NCBI GenBank assembly: GCA_964434955.1
Contig: CAYSXI010000064.1
Location: 1-26,274, forward strand
Reading direction: 5' to 3'
Source: JANQLU01 sp964434955
GTDB lineage: Bacteria > Planctomycetota > Planctomycetia > Pirellulales > Pirellulaceae
DNA length: 26,274 nt
Shown: positions 14,936 to 23,062 of the stretch, piece by piece
Position numbering within the stretch: the first letter of the stretch is position 1
How the letters are laid out: the number at the start of each line of letters is the position of its first letter
Position numbers and translations under genes: made by a program
Notes under the pieces: model-generated
Databases searched by the model: none
What the model was told of the DNA's origin: nothing
Seen by the model: only the letters and a program-made list of their open reading frames with translations

Positions 14936-16006
14936 GTGAAACTTAATTTGAAATTCCAATGGATTGCTTTCCTGGTGGTTGCTTTGATTGCAACCCCGAG
15001 CCTGTTTGCCCAGGAAAAAGCGGTCGAAGAAACCAAGCAGGAATCCAAAGACGAGGCCGAAGATGAGTTGGTCTACGAATTGGGTGAAGATGCGTCTTTG
15101 GAAGACGCCAAAAAACTTTTGGACACTTTGAAATCTTATCGTCCAAAAGATCGTAAATCTGCGATGACTCATCGTCGCAAGATGATGCAAGCGATGCCAA
15201 AGATTTATGATCATGTTCTTGCCAAAGCCGACTCGGATATGGCAAAAGGATCCGCGCTCTACCTGGAAGCAAAGCGTTACAAGCTCGATATGGGACTTCG
15301 CCAAGGGATGCGAAATCCTGAAAAAGCCCAAGAAGCAGCGAACGCAATTGTTGAATTCCTCAAAGGTCGCGACAAGATCGATGGCACCGATTCGCGCATG
15401 GCAGTGATGACCTGTTACTACCTCTCAAACGCTCCCGTCAAAGACGATTTCAAAGTTGAGACTTGCGAAACGCTTTCAAAAGTTCTCCGCGCCAGCGAGT
15501 TTGCTGGAGCAAAAAGCAGTGCTGAAATGATTGAAGGCATCGCTCGTCGTGCGAACCTGGAAGGCAACACGGTTGAATTGACCGGTACCACATTTGATGG
15601 TGAGAGCTTTAACCTGAAAGACCTGAAAGGCAAAGTCGTTTTGGTCGACTTTTGGGCTACTTGGTGTGGACCTTGCATCGCTGAGCATCCAAACATCGAA
15701 AAGAACTACGAAAAGTATCACGAGAAAGGTTTTGAAGTCGTTGGTGTTAGCATCGACCGCAATCGTAAGGCCTTGGAAAACTTCCTTGAGAAGAAGGAAG
15801 CCAAATGGATTATTCTTCACGATGAAGGTGGCAAGAATGATGCAACAACGCGATACGGCGTCGTTGGCATTCCTTCCATGTTCCTGATCGGACGCGACGG
15901 CAAAGTCATTTCTACGACTGCTCGGGGCGCCAAATTGACCAAACTTCTCGGTGAGATTTTTGGCGATTCCGATGAAGAAGACGGTGAAGAAGGCGATGGC
16001 AAATAA
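14936..16006 (+). CDS. Secreted TlpA/ResA-like thiol-disulfide oxidoreductase
   Basis: A 356-residue protein whose C-terminal part (about 212-345) is a TlpA/AhpC-type thioredoxin fold. It has the opening GTTFDGESFNLKDLKGKVVLVDFWATWCGPC with active-site Cys244 and Cys247, and the cis-proline P313 in GIPSMFLIG. Such domains reduce or oxidise disulfides of envelope proteins. The N-terminus has a signal peptide (WIAFLVVALIATPSLFAQ), an acidic stretch (30-50) and a helical domain (about 55-205) typical of planctomycete TlpA-like proteins. The C-terminus is very acidic. The GTG at 14936 was chosen because AAAGGAG (14923-14929) lies six bases upstream and it puts the signal peptide at the N-terminus; the adjacent TTG at 14933 is possible. 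The gene stands alone between a terminator at 14553 and one at 16029. Confidence 0.9.
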   Translation: MKLNLKFQWIAFLVVALIATPSLFAQEKAVEETKQESKDEAEDELVYELGEDASLEDAKKLLDTLKSYRPKDRKSAMTHRRKMMQAMPKIYDHVLAKADSDMAKGSALYLEAKRYKLDMGLRQGMRNPEKAQEAANAIVEFLKGRDKIDGTDSRMAVMTCYYLSNAPVKDDFKVETCETLSKVLRASEFAGAKSSAEMIEGIARRANLEGNTVELTGTTFDGESFNLKDLKGKVVLVDFWATWCGPCIAEHPNIEKNYEKYHEKGFEVVGVSIDRNRKALENFLEKKEAKWIILHDEGGKNDATTRYGVVGIPSMFLIGRDGKVISTTARGAKLTKLLGEIFGDSDEEDGEEGDGK

Positions 16007-16028
16007 GCCTTGCCGTCAATGGAAAAAC

Positions 16029-16061
16029 AAAAAGCCGCTCCCGATTGGGGCGGCTTTTTTT
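16029..16061. terminator. Bidirectional rho-independent terminator between convergent genes
   Basis: AAAAAGCCGCTCC (16029-16041) pairs with GGGGCGGCTTTTT (16047-16059) with one G-T pair around a five-base loop, followed by further T. The A-run on the left makes it work equally on the minus strand, fitting its position between the plus-strand thioredoxin gene (stop 16006) and the minus-strand ATPase gene (stop 16106). Confidence 0.92.
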
Positions 16062-16105
16062 ATGCTTTGTCGGATTCCGTATCCGGTTCTCCGGAACCTC
16101 TCTTA

Positions 16106-19100
16106 CTAGGCAGACCGACGGTCAACCTCCGGTTCATGCGAAAACCCCTGCGATTCCAGTCGCGACTCGATGTTTTCCTCGAACTGGCGTTGGTCCCGGG
16201 CAACGGCCGAAAGCTCATATTCGAGTTCGGGGTCAAATTGCTCGGTCTGCAAGCTCAGGCTTGGGCTTGGAACCACCGTCACTTCCCCTGCGGGAACGGG
16301 CACGGGAATCGGATCCAGTCGGGGGGCGATAGGTTCGGCTGGAACATCGAGGACCACCTCGGACTTCACCACCGTTTCGATGACAGGCTTTGCACCTTGC
16401 GGTTCATAATCGACCGGCACGGCGTTTGTCTCAACAACGTCTTTGTGATGCGGAAGGATTCGGACTTGCACTTGCAGGTCATGGAATAGATCGCGAATGT
16501 GATCGTGGCAGGTGAACATCAGGATTTGGTATCCACTGGCCGCAAAATCTCTCAAGACACTGGCGGCAGCCCGTGCTCGCTGGGTGTCAAAGTTCACCAG
16601 GACATCATCCAGGACCATCGGAAGCACGGCACCGCGTCGAGAGTAAGCACCTACGAGTGCCAATCGCAACGCCAGGTAAACGGCTTCTCGAGTTCCGCGA
16701 CTAAGATGTTCAACGGAAAGCGTTTCGCCGGCATGGTTGTCGACGAGCAGTTCTTCTCCTACCAACCGTGTCCAGATTCGATCGTATTGGCCTTCCGTCA
16801 GCCGTTTGAGGAAACCGGAAGCTTCCTTAAGCGTTTCCGGTTGCCGTTGGGATTCATAGTTTTCCCGAATCGACTCGAGAACGTTGCTCGAAGTCGCGAG
16901 GACTTTCCAGCGTTGTTTAAGCTGTTCAAATTCCATCTCGACCGCATTGAGTTCGAGTCGGGCTTCGTCCAGGCGAGAGTCTTCACCGAGCATCTCGACT
17001 TCTTTGAGTAGTTCACCGCGATGCTGGTGCAACTTGGTTTCGCGTCCGCGGAGCTCTTCGATCTCGGCTTGGATCCATTCCCAGCGTTTCTCGAGGCCGC
17101 TATGACCGTAGGCTTCCAGTTGTTCGCCAACCTGTTTCTCGGTTGCCGATTTTCCGAGCGCAGCTTCGATCTGGTCAGTGAGTCGACCGCGTCGCTCGAG
17201 AAGAACTTCGCGCTCCTCCCAGCGATTGGCCAAGTTGCGGAATTCTTCCTCGGTCTCTGCTCCGACGTTGGAAAGTAATTTTTGCTTTTGCCCGAGAAGT
17301 CGATCAATTTCCCGGGTGATTTTCGCCATCTTCGAACGCATGTTGCGAAACCGTGATGACAGTTCCTTGCGGCGAGCCACCAGCTGAGCCTGTTGTCCCA
17401 GGATCCCGGTGAGATGATGAAGTCGTTCCGCTGGAGCATCGTCAGAAATCGGGATTCCCGATTCTTCAAGGACGGTATCGATCTTGCGGTTGATATTGTT
17501 AAGTTCTGCGTTTCGCTCATTCAATTCGTCGTGATATTGGACGAGGCGGGATTTGAAGCCATTGATTTTTTCTGTTTTTTCGATGACATCCTGCAGATTC
17601 ATCGGAGACATGGTTTCGGGCAGATTCATGGAGCGTAGTGATTCTCGCCACCTTGCTTCGGCGGCCTCGACTTCGATCATCTGCTTTTCCATTTCACGCT
17701 TTCGCGCTTCGAGTTCCCGCTTCGAATTCTTGATCCGATTTTCGAGTGGAACGATATCCTCAAGACTGGCGAGTCGAAACTCCGCGTCTTTAAGATCCAG
17801 TTCTGACTGTTCTGAAATTCGCGGTAGTTGCCGCTCAATTTCATCGCGTTCTGATTTGGCCTTTTTGATTTGTTGACGCACCAAATCAAACTGATGCTGG
17901 TAATCCTTGAGTTCGTCACGGGAAATCTGATCAAAGTTGTATTTAAGGAAGATCGAAATCAACCCGACGACAACTCCACCAATCAGACAGAGGACCGCAA
18001 TATCCTGGGAAACCGAGCCAACCGCCTGTCCTCCCAGCAGCATCGACACGAGCCCGAACCCGAGCAAAACGACACCCAGAATAAAGACGAAGCCGATGAT
18101 CGAAAGCTTGCCGACCGGCATGACCTGGTCGTTGATCACATCGTCAAGTTCCCGCTCGAGATCTTTGCGGGTTCGCTGGAGTTTCTCGAGTTTGGATTCA
18201 AGTTCAACGCGTCGTCGCATTCGTTGAACCGTTTTGCCCGCGTCCTCGATGGAATCGGGATACGTTCCATCCTGATCGTTGACGGCATTTCGCAAACGAC
18301 CCGTGTGTTCGGAAAGAACCGATTCCGCATCCTCAACGGCCGATTGAAGTTCGGCCTGTTTCTCGGTTTCATCCACCATGCGCTTGGCCGAAGTCCGAAG
18401 CCCGATCAAGCCACGTCCGGCGATGTCCTCGATTTCGTCCGACTCGACATTCAGTTGGCGACTCAAGCCGTTGACCTCGCCGCCAATCGTGTTTTCAATC
18501 GTATCGATTTCCGATTGAAGACGGTCTGTCTGCCGCTGGAGCGAATCGATCCAGGGAAGATGTTCGTTGAGGGCATGGATTTTTGCCGATTGCGACCAGA
18601 GGTGACGATTGATCGGCAACTCCAGTGCTTCGCGCTTTGTATCAGCCCGCGCCGTTTTGGCTTCGTTCAGGCGCTGTTTGTTTTGGACGATTTTTGCATT
18701 CAGCTGGTCCAGTTGTTTGACCGATAGGTCTCTTTTTTCAGGTAGGGCACCGAGGTCGTCGATCTGGTGTTCGATCACGGAGCGTTTTTGCCAGCGTTCG
18801 CCGACTTGCATCGCGATTTCGACGATCCGGGACTCTTCCTGGAAACTTCGAATTTGCTCTTCAACTTCGTCAAGGCGTCGACTGACTTCGTTGGTCTGCA
18901 TCGAGATTTTTGACCAGCGTCGGGAACGCGTGGAAAGTTCGTCAATCTCGGCCTGAAGCTCCTGTCGTTTCTCAACCAACTGGTCAATTCGGCATTTTCG
19001 ATCGGGGTGATAACTCCAAATGGAATCACGTCGACCGCCCAGGTCTTTCATCACATCGACCAATGAAACGCGGTCGAGTCCACTGGTCAGTTTGTACAGG

Positions 19101-19555
19101 TGCTCCGCAGCCGCGGTGCTGTTCAAAGCGCCCAGTTCCTGGATCTCGCGAAGGCCGATGGCAAACACGTTATTAAAAATCGACTCGTCCACATCCGAAA
19201 GAATCGAACCGAGTTGGGCCCGACCGTGTACGCTTCCGTCACCGGCATCGGTTACGGCGAGATCTCCAATTGGGTCGTTGATCCGATTGTGATCGACATG
19301 ACGTTGGATTTCGAAACCACCAAGCGGGCTCGAGACAGCCATCGATCCACCCGCCAGTCCGCCATATACCGGGGGAACATAACGGTCGCGACGCTCCGGC
19401 GAAAATCCGAAAAGCATGGATCGGACGAACTGCATCAGGGTCGTTTTTCCGGCTTCATTGTGGCCGTAGAAAACGGTCATGTTTTCGGAGAAAGCATCGA
19501 CCGTCAGGCCTTTCCAGACGCCAAAGCCATCAACTTGTAGGTCAGCAATTTTCAC
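16106..19555 (-). CDS. YhaN-like (SbcC/Rad50-related) coiled-coil ATPase with two membrane helices
   Basis: A 1149-residue ABC-type ATPase with split nucleotide-binding halves. The N-terminal half has FYGHNEAGKTTLMQF with Walker A at 31-39, followed by YGGLAGG and the YhaN-type IFNNVFAIGLREIQELGAL segment. Long charged coiled coils flank two predicted membrane helices (about 485-507 and 517-537), a feature of YhaN proteins. The C-terminal half has the signature LSRGTREAVYLALRLAL (from 951) and Walker B VLDDVLVNFD (981-990), then TCHDH. Family members are thought to act with YhaO in DNA end processing, but function is poorly known. About 110 residues after 1040 form a Pro/Val/Glu-rich tail not part of the ATPase. 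The start is GTG at 19555 with GGAG eight bases upstream. It lies 42 bases downstream of the YhaO-like gene, most likely in one operon. Confidence 0.88.
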   Translation of the reverse strand: MKIADLQVDGFGVWKGLTVDAFSENMTVFYGHNEAGKTTLMQFVRSMLFGFSPERRDRYVPPVYGGLAGGSMAVSSPLGGFEIQRHVDHNRINDPIGDLAVTDAGDGSVHGRAQLGSILSDVDESIFNNVFAIGLREIQELGALNSTAAAEHLYKLTSGLDRVSLVDVMKDLGGRRDSIWSYHPDRKCRIDQLVEKRQELQAEIDELSTRSRRWSKISMQTNEVSRRLDEVEEQIRSFQEESRIVEIAMQVGERWQKRSVIEHQIDDLGALPEKRDLSVKQLDQLNAKIVQNKQRLNEAKTARADTKREALELPINRHLWSQSAKIHALNEHLPWIDSLQRQTDRLQSEIDTIENTIGGEVNGLSRQLNVESDEIEDIAGRGLIGLRTSAKRMVDETEKQAELQSAVEDAESVLSEHTGRLRNAVNDQDGTYPDSIEDAGKTVQRMRRRVELESKLEKLQRTRKDLERELDDVINDQVMPVGKLSIIGFVFILGVVLLGFGLVSMLLGGQAVGSVSQDIAVLCLIGGVVVGLISIFLKYNFDQISRDELKDYQHQFDLVRQQIKKAKSERDEIERQLPRISEQSELDLKDAEFRLASLEDIVPLENRIKNSKRELEARKREMEKQMIEVEAAEARWRESLRSMNLPETMSPMNLQDVIEKTEKINGFKSRLVQYHDELNERNAELNNINRKIDTVLEESGIPISDDAPAERLHHLTGILGQQAQLVARRKELSSRFRNMRSKMAKITREIDRLLGQKQKLLSNVGAETEEEFRNLANRWEEREVLLERRGRLTDQIEAALGKSATEKQVGEQLEAYGHSGLEKRWEWIQAEIEELRGRETKLHQHRGELLKEVEMLGEDSRLDEARLELNAVEMEFEQLKQRWKVLATSSNVLESIRENYESQRQPETLKEASGFLKRLTEGQYDRIWTRLVGEELLVDNHAGETLSVEHLSRGTREAVYLALRLALVGAYSRRGAVLPMVLDDVLVNFDTQRARAAASVLRDFAASGYQILMFTCHDHIRDLFHDLQVQVRILPHHKDVVETNAVPVDYEPQGAKPVIETVVKSEVVLDVPAEPIAPRLDPIPVPVPAGEVTVVPSPSLSLQTEQFDPELEYELSAVARDQRQFEENIESRLESQGFSHEPEVDRRSA

Positions 19556-19597
19556 TGCAAAAACTCCATTTTTCCGTGCAGATGCAATGCGGGGGAT

Positions 19598-20833
19598 TTA
19601 ATCTTCGTTGTCACTTGAGTCATGGCTGCAAAGGTATTCGACACCAACCAAGGCAGCTTCGCTGAGGATTCGTTCGCGTTCAAATTTTGAAACCCGAGCG
19701 ATTCCGGCGAGGGAATCTTCGTCGATGTTGGCCGGGATCAGTTCTTGCAAGCCCAGGGGAATGGAATCATCCCCGTTGTATCGGGCAACGCTTCGCAGGT
19801 AGTCTCCGAGAATCGTGTCTTCTTCGTACCAGGAATGCGGTAACGCATTGGGAGATTTGACTTCCAGGTTGGCGGTCCAGACGCCCTGGCTTCCGTCCTG
19901 TCCCAATTCGGTGCGGAGGAAGTTGAGGAACTCGGCATGAAAGGCTTCGCTGTGAAGCCCTGTGTTGAATTCACCGGTTGGATTCAAAACCCAATTTACC
20001 AGGACCAGTTGTTTGGGCGATTCTGCCGCGATCTTTTGGGCCCGGTCAACGGCCAAGTCCTGAAGATCATTGGTATTTATGGTTTCGGCGACGGCAAGCG
20101 ATTGTTGAACCCAACGTACGCGATCAATGTCGAAGGCCGTCAACTGAAGATTGCCTTGAAGGTCGACGCGACAAAGCGTGCAGGAGTGGGAGCCACTCTC
20201 GTTCGGCTTCCTCGACTGGATGGTACCCGGGTAAACGGCAACCGCCGTCGACTTGTCAATCACGGACCGTTTATGTTTTCCGCCCATGGCCCAGTATCGG
20301 ACTTTGTGAATGGCAAGGTTGTTGTCTTCCAGTTGGCCGTAGGCAAGTGCGATCGGAAAAACATCGCCGTCTTCGGGGCGGAACTCGCCCGGCACGCGTT
20401 TTTTGCCTTCGTATCCGCAACCAAAAATCGTCGCGATCGTTCGTCCTTTTCGTTGCACCGGGACACGTTCAACGACCGAACCACAAAACGTGGTGACATT
20501 GTCGGGTAGTTCGATGGATGTGGGCCAGCGATCGGGCTGATCGGTGTCGCCCGCACACCAATAGACGTCGATGTCTTTGGCGTCGAGTCGTTCGAATTGA
20601 TTTAGCAGAAACGCGGCTGCTCGCGGCCCGCCTCGGTCCAGGTTTGCGATATCGCCGGACAGAAGCACGAAATCAACCGCTTCCGCGATTGCTGTATCAA
20701 AGAAATTTTCGGCCGCCTCATAGGGAGCATTGGCAAGCGTCGACTTGATGTGCGACGGAATCTCTGCCAACCCGGAAATGGGGCAATCCAGGTGGAAATC
20801 AGAACCGTGTAGAAATCTGATAGCGTCCGCCAT
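19598..20833 (-). CDS. YhaO-like (SbcD/Mre11-related) metallophosphoesterase with a degenerate metal site
   Basis: A 411-residue protein with the Mre11/SbcD order of motifs: FLHGSDFHLD (8-16), FVLLSGDIAN (55-64), a third motif at VYWCAGDTDQ (90-99), a fourth at IALAYGQ (161-167) and a fifth at YWAMGGKHKR (180-189), followed by AVYPGTIQSR. D12, H14, D61 and H187 are kept. However, the usual GNHD is GDTD (Asn to D96, His to T97), the fourth-motif His is Y165, and the first His of GHxH is G185. Four of eight ligands expected from archaeal Mre11 are therefore replaced, so nuclease activity is doubtful. The ATG at 20833 has GGAGG (plus-strand 20840-20844) six bases upstream; an in-frame TTG at 20857 would add eight residues. 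It precedes the YhaN-like ATPase. No good promoter was seen in the 240-base divergent upstream region. Confidence 0.85.
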   Translation of the reverse strand: MADAIRFLHGSDFHLDCPISGLAEIPSHIKSTLANAPYEAAENFFDTAIAEAVDFVLLSGDIANLDRGGPRAAAFLLNQFERLDAKDIDVYWCAGDTDQPDRWPTSIELPDNVTTFCGSVVERVPVQRKGRTIATIFGCGYEGKKRVPGEFRPEDGDVFPIALAYGQLEDNNLAIHKVRYWAMGGKHKRSVIDKSTAVAVYPGTIQSRKPNESGSHSCTLCRVDLQGNLQLTAFDIDRVRWVQQSLAVAETINTNDLQDLAVDRAQKIAAESPKQLVLVNWVLNPTGEFNTGLHSEAFHAEFLNFLRTELGQDGSQGVWTANLEVKSPNALPHSWYEEDTILGDYLRSVARYNGDDSIPLGLQELIPANIDEDSLAGIARVSKFERERILSEAALVGVEYLCSHDSSDNED

Positions 20834-20930
20834 CAGGAACCTCCGTGAACCTGTCAAAGGCGAAAAGTCTTTCCCGTAATGGGACCGTTCAGCATCAATC
20901 TAACCAAACCCACCCGGATCACCTAGATCA

Positions 20931-20944
20931 ATCGAAAGTTCGAT
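20931..20944. promoter_or_regulatory. Small inverted repeat in the divergent intergenic region
   Basis: ATCGAA-AG-TTCGAT is a perfect 6-base inverted repeat between the yhaO-like gene and the gene at 21074. It could be a regulator site for either gene, but short repeats like this arise by chance. Confidence 0.2.
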
Positions 20945-21073
20945 CGGCGGTCGTCAGGAAGTCAGATTTGATCTTTTCTCTGTTCGAACAAAAAGATAAC
21001 TTGCGATCACGGCAACAAGATAGTTGCTAGCGTTTTTTGTGCGGCGAAATCTGCATACTTGTTGAGGAAAAGA

Positions 21074-22993
21074 ATGAGCTGTCATCGTTGGTTGTTTTTG
21101 CTTTTGTTGGTCGCTTTGGTTCCGTTTTCCGCCACCGCGAGCGGGCAATCGGCGGATGTCCGAAAGGCACTTTCGTTTAGCCCCGTGCAAACGGGCATCG
21201 ATTATGACGAACCAAATTCGGAAAAGGCGGCTAAGTGCAAACTGATTTCAGCCAAAAAGATCCGCAAAAGCGGTTTCGTTCTGATCGATGATTCAGGACA
21301 GGTCTTGCGGATGTTTTTGAACAATGGTGGCGATCCTGATGTTGATCAATGGAGTTACTTTCGAAACGGTATCGAAGTCTATCGAGACATCGATACCGAT
21401 TTTGATGGGAAAGCCGACGAATTCCGCTGGTTCGGAAACGCGGGCACTCGGTGGGGTCGTGATACGGATGGTGATAATCGGATCGACGAGTGGGTCGCGA
21501 TTTCGGCAGAGGAAGTGTCTTTCGAAATCATCGAGTCACTTAAGGCGAGGAACGAAAAACGATTTCGGGCATTGATGCTGAAGGACAAGGAACTCAATCA
21601 ACTTGGTTTGTCCAAGAGTCATGCAGCGAAGGTTTCCAAGCGACTCGAAGAAACCAGGAATGGGTTTTCCCGGTTTGCCATGGCCCAGAAACAGATCCAG
21701 GCGGAAACCGAGTGGGTACATTTTGGCGGGGTCCAGCCATCCACCATTCCGGCGGGCACCCATCAATCCACCAAAGATGTGGTTGTTTACGAAAATGTGG
21801 CGGCGGTCTATCAAACCGGCGAGGAGCATGGCCAAATGTCACTTGGCACGCTCGTTCGATCCGGCAATGCATGGCGGCTTGTCGACTTGCCGGTCGTATT
21901 GGAAGACGAAAACACGGTCGCTCAAAGCAGTCTTTTCCTGCTACCCGATGACCGGTTCATGGAAGGAACGGCAACCGCTTCAAGATCGGCCGGCAGCGAG
22001 GAAATGCAGGCGCTGTTCGAAAATTTGGAAAGCGTCGAAAAAGATTTTGCGAAAGCGCGGACTGGAAACGATTCGCGCGGACTTGCCAAACTCAATCAAA
22101 AGCGGGCTGACTTACTTAAGGAAATTATCGGCCAGCAAGAAAGCAGCAAAGACAAATCGGGTTGGATTCGCCAGTATGCGGACACGGTAGCCGGCGCGTA
22201 CCAAAACGGCGAATTTGCCGACGGGCTCAAGGAAATTGGCGGTTACTACTCGGACCTCAAGAAGGCTTCCGCGGTTGAAAAAAATGATTTGGCCTATTTG
22301 CTTTATCGAATGGTGAGTGCCCGTTACAGCAAAATGTTCGAGGACTCAAAGCCGGAGGATGTGAGCAAGGTTCAGGAGAAGTATCTCGAGGACCTGGAAA
22401 AGTTTGTTGATGTGTATCCGGATGTTGAGCAGGCTGCCGACGCGATGTTGCAGCTGGCACTTTGGGCCGAGTACTCTTCGACGGACAATTCGGAGAAAGC
22501 GGAAAAATGGTACAAGGGAATTGTCGATGGATTCCCGGAATCAAAGAACGCCGAAAAAGCCAAAGGGGCATTGACCCGTTTGCAATCCGTGGGAAAAGAG
22601 ATTGAATTTTCCGGGCCCATGATTGGGGGCGAAAAGACTTACCGGATATCACAGGACAATGGAAAGGTCGTTTTGATCCACTACTGGGCCGGCGATTCGG
22701 AACTCGACTACTCTGAGCTTGCACGGCTCTACAAGAAATTCGAACGCAAGGGATTCAATATTGTTAGCGTCAATTTGGATTCCGATTCTTCGGCCGCAAA
22801 ATCGGCGATTCAAAAATCCAAGCTCCCGGGCGTGCATCTTTTCGAAGAAGGTGGAACGGATTCGCCGCTCTCAACCAAGCTTGGAATCGCCCTAGTCCCG
22901 ACGATGATCCTTGTCGACAAAAACGGCAAAGTGACCAATCGGAATATTCGGCTCAGTGAGTTGGAAAAATCGATTGATAAACTGTTGAAATAA
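21074..22993 (+). CDS. Secreted protein with Asp-rich repeats and a cysteine-less TlpA-like domain
   Basis: A 639-residue protein starting at ATG 21074 (GAGGA at 21064-21068, spacer five); an in-frame TTG at 21059 is less likely. A signal peptide (LFLLLLVALVPFSATASG) is followed by three Asp-rich turns resembling calcium-binding DxDxDGxxDE loops: a weak one at 87-93 (DPDVDQW), then DTDFDGKADEF (107-117) and DTDGDNRIDEW (130-140). The middle part (about 330-520) is helical and TPR-like. The C-terminus (about 515-639) is a TlpA-like thioredoxin fold: GKVVLIHYW, a kept cis-proline P609 (ALVPTMILVD), but WAGDSELD (538-545) instead of WATWCGPC, so both active-site cysteines are replaced (S542, D545). 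Thiol redox activity is therefore not expected; a binding or structural role is likelier. It is divergent from the yhaO-like gene, and the 23063 gene follows 69 bases later. Confidence 0.87.
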   Translation: MSCHRWLFLLLLVALVPFSATASGQSADVRKALSFSPVQTGIDYDEPNSEKAAKCKLISAKKIRKSGFVLIDDSGQVLRMFLNNGGDPDVDQWSYFRNGIEVYRDIDTDFDGKADEFRWFGNAGTRWGRDTDGDNRIDEWVAISAEEVSFEIIESLKARNEKRFRALMLKDKELNQLGLSKSHAAKVSKRLEETRNGFSRFAMAQKQIQAETEWVHFGGVQPSTIPAGTHQSTKDVVVYENVAAVYQTGEEHGQMSLGTLVRSGNAWRLVDLPVVLEDENTVAQSSLFLLPDDRFMEGTATASRSAGSEEMQALFENLESVEKDFAKARTGNDSRGLAKLNQKRADLLKEIIGQQESSKDKSGWIRQYADTVAGAYQNGEFADGLKEIGGYYSDLKKASAVEKNDLAYLLYRMVSARYSKMFEDSKPEDVSKVQEKYLEDLEKFVDVYPDVEQAADAMLQLALWAEYSSTDNSEKAEKWYKGIVDGFPESKNAEKAKGALTRLQSVGKEIEFSGPMIGGEKTYRISQDNGKVVLIHYWAGDSELDYSELARLYKKFERKGFNIVSVNLDSDSSAAKSAIQKSKLPGVHLFEEGGTDSPLSTKLGIALVPTMILVDKNGKVTNRNIRLSELEKSIDKLLK

Positions 22994-23011
22994 GGCTCAA
23001 TTCGGCGGGAA

Positions 23012-23056
23012 TTCCGATAGAATTGATGACTCCCCTTTGATTTTGTTCTATCGGAA
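23012..23056 (+). promoter_or_regulatory. Perfect 11-base-pair hairpin just before the 23063 start
   Basis: TTCCGATAGAA (23012-23022) and TTCTATCGGAA (23046-23056) are perfect inverted copies with a 23-base loop. The right arm ends six bases before the ATG at 23063 and contains the only ribosome-site-like bases (CGGAA), so the stem could hide the ribosome site. No T-run follows, so it is not a typical terminator. The left arm includes TAGAAT, a possible -10 element without a good -35. Confidence 0.55.
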
Positions 23057-23062
23057 AATCCA

